A stretch of 64,000 nt of DNA from Ponticaulis sp. (GCA_002692725.1 NZLU01000017.1:186001-250000), one strand, 5' to 3'; numbered from the stretch's first letter, positions 26,109 through 36,004 are shown. Program-made: numbers and translations. Notes: generated by a model from the sequence alone, not told the origin.

Positions 26109-26582
26109 TCAACGGGACAATTGCTGTGCCTGGTCGGTCAGAATGTCGAAATAGATCTTGTTATCGCCAATATCCGGCTTTTCTTCGCAATTCGGCGCGC
26201 AATGCATGGTGTAATCAGAGCCGGCACGGTTAACCACCAGACGTGTTTGTGTGTGGTTGGTCACATCAATCGTCGTATCGACGATAATGTTTCCGCGATT
26301 GTCGATCACATGAAGACTTGTCGATCCATAAGCGCGCCCGGTCACCAGAATGGTATTGGCGTCGTGAACCGTGACATTTGCGACCTGAGAACTGCCAACC
26401 GAGACGCCGGCAATCGGGCTTTGCGTCTTGAAGGTTTCAGAGTGCTGTAAATCAACAATAATCGGACCGATGGTCGGCGCGGGTGGCTCAGGAAGAACCT
26501 GAGGCACATGGCTGCCGGTCGATCCGGCAAACGCCGCAGGTGATGCCATCGCGACCCAAAATGCAGTCAAAACACGTTTCAT
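26109..26582 (-). CDS. Exported protein with pilus/secretin N-terminal domain
   Basis: The 157-residue protein has a signal peptide (MKRVLTAFWVAMASPAAFA) and one domain resembling the N-terminal module of CpaC-type secretins (T2SS-T3SS pil_N): IIVDLQHSETFKTQSPIAGV, VGSSQVANVTVHDANTILVT and GSTSLHVIDNRGNIIVDTTI (in part). No secretin domain follows. GGGAG eight bases upstream fixes the ATG at 26582. A C-terminal Cys pair (MHCAPNCEE) is present. It is divergent from flp and heads the minus-strand TadE/TadF run, so it probably works with the Flp pilus secretin. The role is inference. Confidence 0.75.
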   Translation of the reverse strand: MKRVLTAFWVAMASPAAFAGSTGSHVPQVLPEPPAPTIGPIIVDLQHSETFKTQSPIAGVSVGSSQVANVTVHDANTILVTGRAYGSTSLHVIDNRGNIIVDTTIDVTNHTQTRLVVNRAGSDYTMHCAPNCEEKPDIGDNKIYFDILTDQAQQLSR

Positions 26583-26826
26583 TTCGCACGACTCCCTGTG
26601 CTCCATCCCGCAATTTAAGAAGAGAGACTTGATCCTTTGCTAACAAAACTGAGTTTTTTCGGGGGTCTGATCGGTCGGGTTATGGTGAATAAATTCCTTA
26701 ACGCGTGCCTTTAAACTTCCATTTCAAATGAACCTAGCTTTCATTCGGATAGGTTAGTTTCTCCTCATCCCGAGACGAAATCAGTCTGTTTTCGGGTGTT
26801 GCCTTGCCAATGTGGGAGAAGTTGAA

Positions 26827-27000
26827 ATGAAAAACATCGTACGTTTTCTGAAGGACAAATCAGGTGCGACAGCTATCGAGTATGGCCTCATCGCTGCTCT
26901 GATCGCCGTTGCTGTCATCTCTGGTGTTACAGCGCTCGGCACGAACGCTAACAGCACCTTCACCAAAGTTTCTGGTGAGATCGCTAAAGGCGCTAAGTAA
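26827..27000 (+). CDS. flp: Flp-type major pilin
   Basis: The 57-residue prepilin has the class IVb signature: a short charged leader, a glycine at residue 13 that is the predicted cleavage site, then ATAIEYGLIAALIAVAVISG with Glu at +5 and Tyr at +6. The mature pilin would be about 44 residues. The SD GGGAGA lies upstream of the ATG at 26827. CpaA would process it and the cpa/tad apparatus would assemble it into Flp pili used for attachment. It has its own terminator, so it can be made in large excess over the assembly proteins. Confidence 0.95.
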   Translation: MKNIVRFLKDKSGATAIEYGLIAALIAVAVISGVTALGTNANSTFTKVSGEIAKGAK

Positions 27001-27046
27001 GCCAAGCTTGCGATACGCTTGATTATATACCTTCGGGTATAGCACG

Positions 27047-27082
27047 GAACCGTCGGACGCTCGTCCGGCGGTTCTTTGTTTC
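27047..27082 (+). terminator. Intrinsic terminator after flp
   Basis: GAACCGTCGGAC (27047-27058) pairs with GTCCGGCGGTTC (27063-27074), a 12-bp stem with one G-T pair, followed by TTTGTTTC. It separates flp from cpaA and probably lets only part of the transcripts continue. Confidence 0.7.
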
Positions 27083-27177
27083 AAGGACTGTGCCTGATCC
27101 GGCGCAGTATATATTTTCCACAGCATCAAGACTTCTTTCAGAGATTGACCCGAAAACTCGTCGCCATCGTCGAATCA

Positions 27178-27717
27178 ATGGGCGCGACCATGTTCTTACT
27201 GCTGATCCTCTGCTTATTTCTTGTCGGCTTACTGATTGCCGCCTGTTGTGACGTTTCCACGATGCTGATCCCCAACTGGATCTCCCTTTCTTATGTGGCT
27301 TCCTTTCCAATTGTCGCTCTGATCTTAGGATTCTCGCCCGTTGAAATTGGCTGGCATTTTCTCTCGGGCGCCATCGCGCTCGTGATTTGCTTCGCTCTGT
27401 TTGCCGTTGGCGTGTTTGGCGGCGGTGACGCCAAGCTTATTCCGGCGGTCATGGTCTGGCTCGGTCCGGGCGCTGTTCTTCCTTATGTCTGGGGCATTGC
27501 GCTGACGGGTGGTGTTCTGGCGGTGCTGATCATGCTGACACGCCGTATGGTTCCGGCCCGGAATGTACCGGGCTTTCTTCAGCGCTCGGTCGTTGAAGGG
27601 CCGGGGATTCCATATGCTGTTGCGATTGCACTTGGCGCGCTCTGGGCGCTGCCAGCCAGTCCGGTTTTCGCTGATCTGATTAAATCCACAAGTTTTAGCG
27701 CGTTAACGATGCCTTAG
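27178..27717 (+). CDS. cpaA: Prepilin peptidase CpaA/TadV
   Basis: The product of about 179 residues is an integral membrane aspartic peptidase of the TadV/CpaA type. The two catalytic aspartates are visible, in CCDVSTMLIPNWIS and in FGGGDAKLIPAVMVWLG (the GxGD motif). It cleaves Flp prepilin and probably the TadE/F pseudopilins. The start is uncertain: ATGs at 27178 and 27190 both precede the first membrane helix and neither has a clear SD; the frame extends upstream into the flp terminator, which is unlikely to be coding. It stands between flp and cpaB in the standard tad order. Confidence 0.92.
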   Translation: MGATMFLLLILCLFLVGLLIAACCDVSTMLIPNWISLSYVASFPIVALILGFSPVEIGWHFLSGAIALVICFALFAVGVFGGGDAKLIPAVMVWLGPGAVLPYVWGIALTGGVLAVLIMLTRRMVPARNVPGFLQRSVVEGPGIPYAVAIALGALWALPASPVFADLIKSTSFSALTMP

Positions 27718-27777
27718 AGCGAATGTGATTTTTTCAGGAAAGTTTCCGGGAAATCCACCGGCAGGGAGTGGTGTGTC

Positions 27778-28617
27778 GTGTCGATTATGAGAATCTTGAT
27801 CTTACTGGTTGCGGGCGGAGCTGCGCTCGTCGCTGCAATGCTGGTTCGCGGCATGGGCGGAGGCGAAGCACCAGAGATTGTCGAACTGGTCGAGGAAGAA
27901 GAAATTCCGGCCATTCCACTCGGCCAGGTTCTCGTCACAACGATTGATATGCCTGTCGGGCATCGTATTTCACCTGACGATCTGACATGGCAGGATTGGC
28001 CGCAAGACCTTTTAACGGAAAACTTCTTCACCGCTGAGATCGCGCCAGACGCGACAACGGATATTGCCGGGTCGATTGTTCGGACGCCGATTTTCTCAGG
28101 TGAACCGGTTCTGGCCAAGAAAATCGTTCAGCCAGGCGAAAACGGTGTGCTGTCAGCCGTCATTACGGAAGGCATGCGCGGCGTGGCCGTCGAAATTTCG
28201 GTCGAAACGGCCGCAGGCGGCTTCATTCTTCCGAATGACCGCGTGGATGTGATCCTGACCTATGAGATTGAGGTCACGGAAGGGGAGATGATTGTCGAGC
28301 GTCCGGCGACGCAGACAGTTCTTCAGAATGTCCGTGTTCTGGCGATCGATCAGACCATTAGTGAAGTCGAAGGTGAAAGCGTTGTGCTTGGCACGTCTGC
28401 AACCCTCGAACTCACACCGAAACATGCAGAAATTCTGATGCTGGCAACGCGAATGGGAGACATTTCGCTCACTCTGAGAGGCGTCGCTGATGCGCAGGCC
28501 TCGGGGTCGGATGTGCTTGCCAGCAATTCCATTCAATCGGCCAGAGATGTGTCGGGCACCGTGAAAATATATCGGAACGGGAATACCGAGCAGACGAATA
28601 TCGGGGGCACGCCATGA
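27778..28617 (+). CDS. cpaB: Flp pilus assembly protein CpaB (RcpC)
   Basis: The 279-residue protein has an N-terminal membrane anchor (IMRILILLVAGGAALVAAML), an SAF domain (VLVTTIDMPVGHRISPDDLTW) and a C-terminal RcpC/CpaB domain with GMRGVAVEISVETAAGGFILPNDRVDVILTYE (in part). It is an envelope-spanning accessory factor of the secretin. A GTG start with AGGGAG nine bases upstream is used. Its stop overlaps the cpaC ATG by four bases. Confidence 0.93.
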   Translation: MSIMRILILLVAGGAALVAAMLVRGMGGGEAPEIVELVEEEEIPAIPLGQVLVTTIDMPVGHRISPDDLTWQDWPQDLLTENFFTAEIAPDATTDIAGSIVRTPIFSGEPVLAKKIVQPGENGVLSAVITEGMRGVAVEISVETAAGGFILPNDRVDVILTYEIEVTEGEMIVERPATQTVLQNVRVLAIDQTISEVEGESVVLGTSATLELTPKHAEILMLATRMGDISLTLRGVADAQASGSDVLASNSIQSARDVSGTVKIYRNGNTEQTNIGGTP

Positions 28618-30293
28618 TTGCCAGACAATTCCGGCCCGTCATTGCGGGTCTTTTTGCACTCGCATTGGGCCTGGTATCGGCACCTGCGTCGCTTGCACAG
28701 AATGTTGTGCAGGTGAATATTTCACAGTCTGGATCCAACCCGGTCTCGCGAGACCTTCTCCTGCCGGTGAACAAGTCATCAGTCGTTGAACTCAGCGTAC
28801 CGGCAGCCGATGTTATCATCACCAATCCGGCGATTGCTGACGCGGTCGTGCGCACGCCGCAACGCGTTATCTTTCGCGGCGTGAAGACCGGCGAAACCAA
28901 CGCCTTCTTCTTCGACATTTACGGAAATCAGCTGCTGGATCTCCAGATCCGCGTCGAGCAGGATCTGAACGGACTTGAAGATCTATTCACCCGCCTGCTT
29001 CCCGATGCCCGCATCAAAGCTGAAGCCAGCAATGGCGCGATCATTCTGACGGGCCGGGTTGCCAGCTTGTCCGAATCCTCTCGAGCGGTTGAGTTGGCGA
29101 AAAACTTTGTGGTGAGCGGCGGCGATGACGATGCCGGCGGTGGCGCTGCTGCAGCCGCAGCTGGCGGAGGTGGCGACACAGCCTCCAAGGTGATCAACCT
29201 GCTGACGATTGAAGACAAAGATCAGGTTCTCCTGAAAGTCCGTATCGTTGAGATGCAGCGGACGCTCACAAAACAGCTTGGCGTGAACCTGTCCAACACT
29301 CAGAATTATGGTGATTTTGTAGAGCCAACTGCGGTTCCACAATACCATGTCGCGCCATCCTTCAATGATGATGGCACGATCAATCCGGGCATTCCGATGC
29401 GTGGTGCAAACGGTGAACTCATCGTGGATTACACCAATGATGGTTACTTCCCGGGCACATCAAGCAACAATACCACGAATGCGTTCAACGTGGCGGGCCG
29501 CGCACTGGGCGGACTTGCCCTTTCAAGCACGCTGTCAAATTTCGTTGGTCCGCGCGGGGCAGAAGTTCTGCAAAGCGCGCTGGGCTTCAATCTTCAGGCG
29601 CTGGAACGTATCGGTCTGGTGCGCACGCTGGCTGAGCCAAACCTCACGGCGATTTCCGGCGAAGCTGCCAAATTCCTTGCAGGTGGTGAGTATCCTGTAC
29701 CGGTTGGCCAGGATGAGACGGGCAATATCCAGCTTGAGTTCAAACCTTTTGGTGTGGGCCTCGCCTTTACCCCGGTTGTGCTCTCTGAAGGCCGTATTTC
29801 ATTGCGCATCTCAACTGAGGTGTCGGAGCTGACCCAGGAAGGAGCGTTCGCGCCACAATCTGTCGCCGGCACCGATGCAAACGGCAATGTCACCACGGTT
29901 CAGACGATTAATATTCCAGCCTTGAGCGTGCGTCGTGCGGAAACCACAGTGGAGCTCCCGTCAGGTGGCTCGACCGTGATCGCAGGCCTCATCCAGGAAA
30001 AAACCAAGCAATCGCTTGATGCGGTTCCGGGGCTCAAGAATTTGCCAATTCTTGGTGCGTTGTTCCGATCCCGCGATTTCCAGAATGATGAGACTGAGCT
30101 CGTGATCATTGTCACGCCTTATCTCGTCGATCCAAGCGATCCGAACAAGCTGCGTACGCCTGATGAAGGGTATTCGACGGCCAGCGACCTTGCGACCGTT
30201 TTCCTTGGTCAGATCAACGATGTTTATGCCGTTCCGGGCGCGAGTACGGAAGGGAAGTCTTTCAATGCACCTGTCGGGTTTATCATTGAGTAA
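28614..30293 (+). CDS. cpaC: Flp pilus secretin CpaC (RcpA)
   Basis: The 559-residue protein has a signal peptide, a pilus N-domain (VELSVPAADVIITNPAIADA), a BON-like linker and a secretin domain with VPVGQDETGNIQLEFKPFGVGL and the C-terminal signature AETTVELPSGGSTVIAGLIQ ... VPGLKNLPILGALFRSRDFQ (in part). It forms the outer-membrane pore for the pilus. It contains a Gly/Ala/Asp-rich insert of about 25 residues near 170-190. The ATG overlaps the cpaB stop. Confidence 0.95.
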   Translation: MIARQFRPVIAGLFALALGLVSAPASLAQNVVQVNISQSGSNPVSRDLLLPVNKSSVVELSVPAADVIITNPAIADAVVRTPQRVIFRGVKTGETNAFFFDIYGNQLLDLQIRVEQDLNGLEDLFTRLLPDARIKAEASNGAIILTGRVASLSESSRAVELAKNFVVSGGDDDAGGGAAAAAAGGGGDTASKVINLLTIEDKDQVLLKVRIVEMQRTLTKQLGVNLSNTQNYGDFVEPTAVPQYHVAPSFNDDGTINPGIPMRGANGELIVDYTNDGYFPGTSSNNTTNAFNVAGRALGGLALSSTLSNFVGPRGAEVLQSALGFNLQALERIGLVRTLAEPNLTAISGEAAKFLAGGEYPVPVGQDETGNIQLEFKPFGVGLAFTPVVLSEGRISLRISTEVSELTQEGAFAPQSVAGTDANGNVTTVQTINIPALSVRRAETTVELPSGGSTVIAGLIQEKTKQSLDAVPGLKNLPILGALFRSRDFQNDETELVIIVTPYLVDPSDPNKLRTPDEGYSTASDLATVFLGQINDVYAVPGASTEGKSFNAPVGFIIE

Positions 30294-30306
30294 CGGAGAG
30301 CCATTC

Positions 30307-30987
30307 ATGCGTTTCATGACACAACTGATCTGCTTCGGCTCGCTCTCTCTGATGGCTGGCTGCGCATCGAACATGCCTTATAATTCGGGCTATCCGGATC
30401 GCGTTTCCCACGAAATCCAGGTCGTCGAAGACACAATGGTGCTGGAAATTCGTGCCAGCGACGCTGAGCCGGGCCTGCCTTATTATCAGGTCAACAAAGT
30501 GAAGAACTTTATGGCCGATTATAAGTCGCGCGGACATGATCATGGTCCGCTTGTGCTATCGGTTCCTGTGGGCAGCCCGTTTGCGGGCCAGTATGAGGCG
30601 GGTGTGCAACAAGCGCTCGCTATCGCCTATGATTACGGCGTCAAAGACGTGTCGCGGAATGATTATAACAGCAATGGCTCTCCAGAAGCGCCAATGATCC
30701 TGGCCTTCACGGCCTATCGGGCGATTCCGCCGAAATGCCGTTCGCTTGCCAGCATCAATCTTTCAGATACGCGGTCGAATGACCCTCAGCCGACGTTTGG
30801 ATGCGCCACTCAGGCAAACCTGGCTGCCATGGTCGCCGATCCGGCAGACCTGCTTGGCATTCGCCGGGCCGACCCAATTGATACGCTTCGCCGGACAGAA
30901 GTCCTCACCAAGTATCGCGCAGGAGAAAGCACTGCGACCGAACGGAGCCAGGACGAATCCGGCGCCGTCAGTACCGCTGTGGAATAG
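30307..30987 (+). CDS. cpaD: Flp pilus lipoprotein CpaD (RcpB)
   Basis: The 226-residue protein is a predicted lipoprotein with lipobox LMAGC (Cys19). I place the start at the ATG at 30307, which has GGAG eight bases upstream at 30295-30298; the frame is open further 5' but that region is cpaC. The body matches the CpaD family: SHEIQVVEDTMVLEIRAS, DYKSRGHDHGPLVLSVPVG, FTAYRAIPPKCRS and FGCATQANLAAMVADPADLL. It helps the secretin assemble in the outer membrane. It lies between cpaC and cpaE. Confidence 0.92.
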   Translation: MRFMTQLICFGSLSLMAGCASNMPYNSGYPDRVSHEIQVVEDTMVLEIRASDAEPGLPYYQVNKVKNFMADYKSRGHDHGPLVLSVPVGSPFAGQYEAGVQQALAIAYDYGVKDVSRNDYNSNGSPEAPMILAFTAYRAIPPKCRSLASINLSDTRSNDPQPTFGCATQANLAAMVADPADLLGIRRADPIDTLRRTEVLTKYRAGESTATERSQDESGAVSTAVE

Positions 30988-31008
30988 TGTGAAGGTAAGG
31001 AAGTTCAC

Positions 31009-32412
31009 ATGAGCAATCGCAAAGCCTTGCTGGATGAGTTCGATTTTGACGACGATTTCGATACGGATTTCGGCGCTGATGATGCGTTTGACGCAGACAA
31101 TCTGAAGCTGGATGACGGTTTCGACACGACGCAGCCGGTTGCAGATCCTGATCCGATGTCAGGTGGAGCGACCATCGATCCTCAGGCCATGTCACAGGTT
31201 GATGAAGGCCTGACTGGTCATATCACGGTTCCACGCATCACCGTTCATGCCTTTGTTGAGCGTGCTGGCACCTCCAAAGTCATCGATGCCGCGTCGAATG
31301 ACCGTCGTCTGGCGAAGGCGATTGTTGAAATAAACGAGGGCGGCCTGTCGCGTGCGATCCAGACCTATCAGGAACAGTCGACGCCTGACCTTCTGATTAT
31401 TGAATCTTCGCTTCCCGGCAAGCAGATGCTCGCCCAGATCGATGCGCTCGCCGAGCTATGCGATCCGAATGTGCGCGTGCTTGTGATCGGCGCCATGAAT
31501 GATGTTCAGCTCTACCGCCAACTGGTTGCGCGCGGCGTGAGTGAATATCTCGTTCCGCCATTTCAGCCGGTTCAGCTGATCAAATCCATCAGCGCATTGT
31601 TTGTTGATCCGGACCGTCCATTCATGGGCCGTTCGCTGGCTGTGGTCGGGGCCAAGGGCGGGGTAGGCTCGTCCACCATCGCCCACAATCTCGCCTGGGC
31701 GATCTCTGAGAACATTCAGATCAATGCCACGCTGGTCGATCTCGATCTGAGCTGGGGCACAACGGCGCTCGATTTCAATCAGGAAAGCAATCAAACCATT
31801 GCTGATGCACTGAGTGATCCGGATCGGGTCGACGATAATGTGCTGGACCGACTGCTCACCAAAGCGACGGAACGGCTGAGCCTCTTCACGGCACCGGCGT
31901 CGCTTGGTGCCGACTATTCCTTCCCGGAAGAATCCTATGATGAGATCATCGACCGGGTGCGCCGGAACGTGCCCTATGTGGTGCTCGATCTGCCGCATGT
32001 CTGGTCCGACTGGAGCCGGAATTCACTGGTGAATGCGGATGATGTTGTCGTTGTTTGTCAGCCTGATCTTGCCTCGCTCCGGAATGGCAAGAACCTGATC
32101 GATTTTCTGAAAAACGCACGTGAGAACGACAATCCGCCAAAGCTGGTGCTCAACATGATTGGTGTGCCAAAGCGCCCGGAAATTCCTGTGAAGGATTTCA
32201 CGGCGGCGATTGGCATTGAGCCTAGCCTTGCCCTGCCGTTTGAGCCGCATCTGTTCGGTCAGGCTTCCAATAATGGTCAGATGATTTCCGAGACGGCACC
32301 GGAGTCGAAATCGTCGATCGGCATTGATCATCTGGCGGCCCTTCTGACAGGGCGTTCCATTGTCGAGCGTCAGGTCAGCCTGCTCAACAAATTCATCCGG
32401 CTGGGGAAATAG
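31009..32412 (+). CDS. cpaE: Pilus assembly ATPase-like protein CpaE (TadZ)
   Basis: The 467-residue protein has an acidic N-terminus, a receiver-like atypical domain (PDLLIIESSLPGKQMLAQI) and a ParA/MinD-type ATPase domain with the deviant Walker A VGAKGGVGSSTIAHNLAWA at about 212-230 and Walker A' TLVDLDLSWG. The signature lysine of ParA-type P-loops (KGGVGS) is kept. In Caulobacter CpaE helps localise the pilus machine at the cell pole. It is followed by cpaF after 9 bp. Confidence 0.94.
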   Translation: MSNRKALLDEFDFDDDFDTDFGADDAFDADNLKLDDGFDTTQPVADPDPMSGGATIDPQAMSQVDEGLTGHITVPRITVHAFVERAGTSKVIDAASNDRRLAKAIVEINEGGLSRAIQTYQEQSTPDLLIIESSLPGKQMLAQIDALAELCDPNVRVLVIGAMNDVQLYRQLVARGVSEYLVPPFQPVQLIKSISALFVDPDRPFMGRSLAVVGAKGGVGSSTIAHNLAWAISENIQINATLVDLDLSWGTTALDFNQESNQTIADALSDPDRVDDNVLDRLLTKATERLSLFTAPASLGADYSFPEESYDEIIDRVRRNVPYVVLDLPHVWSDWSRNSLVNADDVVVVCQPDLASLRNGKNLIDFLKNARENDNPPKLVLNMIGVPKRPEIPVKDFTAAIGIEPSLALPFEPHLFGQASNNGQMISETAPESKSSIGIDHLAALLTGRSIVERQVSLLNKFIRLGK

Positions 32413-32421
32413 GGGTCATTA

Positions 32422-33885
32422 ATGTTCGGCAAACGGACGGATACGCCAACCAAGACCAAACCTGAAGCGCCTGCCTCGCAGAACGCGCCAAAGCCGAAGC
32501 CGTCTGCGCCGAAGGCCGAAGCGGCGATCCCTGAGCAACGTACGACCAAGCCAGCCAAGCCGCGAAAACCAGCGGCCGAACCGGGCGTCACCAAAATCGA
32601 TGATCGGTCAGACGAGTATTACCGCGTCAAGACGATGGTGTTTAATGCGCTGATCGATACGATCGATCTGGCGCAGCTGGCCCAGCTTGATGCGGACAGC
32701 GCCCGCGAAGAAATCCGCGACATCGTCGTCGAAATCATTTCGATCAAGAATGTCGTCATGTCGATTTCCGAGCAGGAAAGTCTGCTGGAAGACATTTGTA
32801 ACGATGTTCTCGGTTACGGTCCGCTTGAGCCGCTTCTGGCGCGCGACGACATTGCCGACATCATGGTGAATGGTGCGGGCACGACTTATATCGAGGTCAA
32901 TGGCCGGATTGAGCGCACCAATATCCGCTTCCGCGACAATGCTCAGCTGATGAATATCTGTCAGCGCATCGTGTCTCAGGTCGGCCGACGCGTGGACGAA
33001 GCCAGCCCGATTTGTGATGCGCGTCTGCTTGATGGCTCTCGTGTGAACGTCATTGCGCCGCCTTTGGCGCTGGATGGCCCGACACTCACCATTCGTAAGT
33101 TCAAGAAGGACAAGCTCAAGCTTGAGGATCTGAAACAGTTCGGTTCGATCTCTGAAGCTGGCGCGGAAGTCCTGCGCATTATCGGTGCCTGCCGCTGTAA
33201 CGTTCTGATCTCGGGCGGTACTGGTTCTGGTAAGACGACGCTTCTTAACTCTCTCACGGCCTTTATCGATCCGGGCGAACGCGTCATCACCTGTGAGGAC
33301 GCTGCCGAGCTTCAACTTCAGCAGCCGCATGTTGTGCGTCTTGAGACCCGACCGCCTAACCTTGAGGGCACGGGTGCGGTGACCATGCGTGATCTGGTCA
33401 AAAACTGTCTGCGGATGCGTCCTGACCGGATCATCGTGGGCGAGGTGCGTGGACCCGAAGCGTTTGACCTTCTCCAGGCCATGAATACGGGCCATGACGG
33501 CTCAATGGGAACCCTGCACGCCAACTCCCCACGCGAGGCGCTCAGCCGGGTTGAGTCCATGATCACCATGGGTGGTTTCTCTCTGCCGGCTAAAACCATT
33601 CGCGAAATGATTGTCGGCTCAATTGATGTGGTTGTTCAGGCGACACGTCTGCGGGACGGGTCGCGTAAAATCATCTCCATCACTGAGGTTATGGGTCTTG
33701 AGGGCGAAGTGATCGTCACACAGGACATCATGAAGTTCGAAGTGAATGGCGAAGATTCTAACGGTAAAATTGCGGGTGCGCACCGCGGCATGGGTATTGG
33801 TCGCCCACGCTTCTGGGAGCGCGCACGTTATTACAACATGGAAAAAGAACTCGCTGATGCACTTGATGCTCTGGAGGCGGCGTAA
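32422..33885 (+). CDS. cpaF: Pilus assembly ATPase CpaF (TadA)
   Basis: The 487-residue motor ATPase has Walker [18 protein letters not shown] at about 264-280, Walker [21 protein letters not shown] and the Asp/His box [20 protein letters not shown] of the VirB11/TadA secretion NTPases. The N-terminal 60 residues are Pro/Lys/Ala-rich and probably disordered. It powers extension, and possibly retraction, of the Flp pilus. The SD AGGGG lies close to the ATG. Confidence 0.97.
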   Translation: MFGKRTDTPTKTKPEAPASQNAPKPKPSAPKAEAAIPEQRTTKPAKPRKPAAEPGVTKIDDRSDEYYRVKTMVFNALIDTIDLAQLAQLDADSAREEIRDIVVEIISIKNVVMSISEQESLLEDICNDVLGYGPLEPLLARDDIADIMVNGAGTTYIEVNGRIERTNIRFRDNAQLMNICQRIVSQVGRRVDEASPICDARLLDGSRVNVIAPPLALDGPTLTIRKFKKDKLKLEDLKQFGSISEAGAEVLRIIGACRCNVLISGGTGSGKTTLLNSLTAFIDPGERVITCEDAAELQLQQPHVVRLETRPPNLEGTGAVTMRDLVKNCLRMRPDRIIVGEVRGPEAFDLLQAMNTGHDGSMGTLHANSPREALSRVESMITMGGFSLPAKTIREMIVGSIDVVVQATRLRDGSRKIISITEVMGLEGEVIVTQDIMKFEVNGEDSNGKIAGAHRGMGIGRPRFWERARYYNMEKELADALDALEAA

Positions 33886-33887
33886 CA

Positions 33888-34904
33888 ATGGATATGCAAA
33901 CCCTCATGATTGCCGGGCTTGCCTTTGTTGCCATTGCGGGTCTGGGCTTCGTTTTTGCCGGAGGGAATGAGTCGGCAGGCGCCAGCAAGCGCGCCAAACA
34001 GCTTGCGGCCACGGGTCGGATTGACGGAAAAACGGCTGATCCGAACGCCTCTCGCAAACGTCAGACCCAGGACATGCTCAAATCTCTCAGAGAAGGCGAG
34101 CAAAAGAAAAAGAAATCTCTTGTCCCTCAGGACATTAGTTCCCGGATGAAGCAAGCAGGTCTGAGCGCGTCTCCGGCGACCTTCTGGATGATTTCTGCCA
34201 TTCTTGGTGCATCAATCGGCGGTGCAGCCTTCATCATGGCGCCCGCAAGCGTCACCGAGTCCTTTCTGGGTGAAGGTGCGCGTGTGATTATCGGTGCATT
34301 CGCAGGGTTTGCGGGCTTTCTCGGCCTGCCGCGATGGGTGCTCGGCTTCATGATCAAGCGCCGCCACACCAAGGTGACGAACCAGTTTGCTGATGCACTC
34401 GACATTATTGTTCGCGGTGTGAAGTCTGGTCTGCCGCTCAATGAATGTCTTCGGATTATTGCCGTCGAGAGCCCGGACCCACTCAGATCGGAGTTCAAAA
34501 TCATCACCGACGGTCTCTCTATGGGCCAGTCCATTCCGCAGGCGCTCGACAAATTCTATCGCCGTGTGCCGCTGCAGGAAGTGAACTTTTTCAACATCGT
34601 GCTCGGCATTCAGGCTCAGACCGGTGGTAACCTTTCCGAGGCGCTCGGCAACCTTTCTGCCGTGATCCGTTCACGCAAAATGCTGCGCGAGAAGATCAAG
34701 GCGCTGTCTTCCGAGGCCAAGGCCTCAGCCATGATTATTGGCTGTCTGCCGGTCGCGGTGATGGTGCTCGTTTACATCACAACCCCCGCCTACATCATGG
34801 AATTGTTCTACAAGCCGATCGGCAATCTCATTTTGTTGATTGGTGTAGGCCTGATGGGTCTGGGGATTTACGTCATGCGCCGCATGATCAATTTCGACTT
34901 CTGA
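33888..34904 (+). CDS. tadB: Flp pilus inner-membrane protein TadB
   Basis: The 338-residue protein is the TadB-type relative of GspF. It has an N-terminal membrane anchor, a basic region, a membrane segment near 110-150 and the GspF-like helical module DALDIIVRGVKSGLPLNECLR ... FFNIVLGIQAQTGGNLSEAL (in part), with two C-terminal membrane helices. It forms the platform for the CpaF motor. It starts 2 bp after cpaF and GGAGG precedes the ATG. Confidence 0.94.
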   Translation: MDMQTLMIAGLAFVAIAGLGFVFAGGNESAGASKRAKQLAATGRIDGKTADPNASRKRQTQDMLKSLREGEQKKKKSLVPQDISSRMKQAGLSASPATFWMISAILGASIGGAAFIMAPASVTESFLGEGARVIIGAFAGFAGFLGLPRWVLGFMIKRRHTKVTNQFADALDIIVRGVKSGLPLNECLRIIAVESPDPLRSEFKIITDGLSMGQSIPQALDKFYRRVPLQEVNFFNIVLGIQAQTGGNLSEALGNLSAVIRSRKMLREKIKALSSEAKASAMIIGCLPVAVMVLVYITTPAYIMELFYKPIGNLILLIGVGLMGLGIYVMRRMINFDF

Positions 34905-34919
34905 TCTGACGAGGCTGTC

Positions 34920-35894
34920 ATGGGATTACAGGACATTGCAAGTTTGGTGACAGACCCTGGCGTGCTCGCGTCGACGTTTGCGGCTGTTGCTTGTTTTGCG
35001 ACCGTGATGACGCTCGCCCTGCCAGCCTTTCAGAGCGACAAGCTGGAAACACGCCTGAAATCAGTGACCAACCGCCGGGAGCAACTACGTCGGCAAAGCC
35101 GCGCTTCACTCGATCAGCGCGGTTTGAAGCAAAATCAGGGCGAAGGCTTTATGAAAGACACGGTCGACAAGCTCGACCTGCAAAAACTGCTTGAAGACCC
35201 GAATGTCAAAGACAAGATGATCCAGGCTGGTCTGCGTGGTGGCGGACCTCTGGCTGCGTTCTATTTTTGCCGGTTTGCACTGCCCTTCGTTTTTGGCGCG
35301 CTGGCCTTTTTCTATGTCTTTGTTCTTGGGATTCTTGAAATTGCGCCGCAGATGAAAATAGCAATCTGTGTGTTCGCTGCGGCTGCCGGTTTCTACGCGC
35401 CGAACCTCTATCTTTCAAACCTCGCCACCAAGCGTCAGCAATCCATTATGCGCGCCTTTCCGGATGCGCTGGATATGATGCTGATCTGTGTCGAAGCCGG
35501 TATGTCAATCGAGATGGCGTTTGACCGCGTTGGCAGCGAGATCGGTGCGGCGTCTACGGAGCTGGCAGAGGAGCTCAAACTGACAAACGCCGAACTGTCT
35601 TATCTGTCAGAACGCCGGACGGCCTATGACAATCTGGCCAAACGAACCAACCATCCAGGCGTGAAGGCCGTCTGTATGGCGCTCGCTCAGGCTGAGAAAT
35701 ACGGGACACCGCTCGGCTCATCTCTGCGGATCATGGCCAAGGAAAACCGGGATATGCGAATCGCCGAGGCCGAGAAAAAAGCCGCAGCGTTGCCCGCTAA
35801 GCTTACAGTTCCGATGATCGTGTTTTTCCTGCCAGTTCTGTTCCTGGTGATTCTCGGACCGGCCTATATCAAGTTCACTGAGATGGAAAAATAG
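34920..35894 (+). CDS. tadC: Flp pilus inner-membrane protein TadC
   Basis: The 324-residue protein is the second GspF-like platform component. Three to four hydrophobic segments surround a helical domain with AFPDALDMMLICVEAGMSIEMAF and GVKAVCMALAQAEKYGTPLG (in part). It starts 15 bp after tadB and closes the plus-strand tad operon. No terminator hairpin was seen in the 110 bp that follow. Confidence 0.94.
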   Translation: MGLQDIASLVTDPGVLASTFAAVACFATVMTLALPAFQSDKLETRLKSVTNRREQLRRQSRASLDQRGLKQNQGEGFMKDTVDKLDLQKLLEDPNVKDKMIQAGLRGGGPLAAFYFCRFALPFVFGALAFFYVFVLGILEIAPQMKIAICVFAAAAGFYAPNLYLSNLATKRQQSIMRAFPDALDMMLICVEAGMSIEMAFDRVGSEIGAASTELAEELKLTNAELSYLSERRTAYDNLAKRTNHPGVKAVCMALAQAEKYGTPLGSSLRIMAKENRDMRIAEAEKKAAALPAKLTVPMIVFFLPVLFLVILGPAYIKFTEMEK

Positions 35895-36004
35895 CCAAAA
35901 TTTCATGTTACTTTGAAGTATCGGAAATTTCACCGAACTCCTTTAACCAGGCACAACCTCTCTACATTAGGCTTAGCTCATGTGAGTAATGTGCGTCGAG
36001 GCCC

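Noticed and set aside
26583..26826. Possible CtrA box (TTAA-N7-TTAA) upstream of flp
   Set aside because: The nearest pair, TTAACGCGTGCCTTTAA near 26699-26715, has a nine-base gap in place of seven and no flanking consensus; too weak to report.
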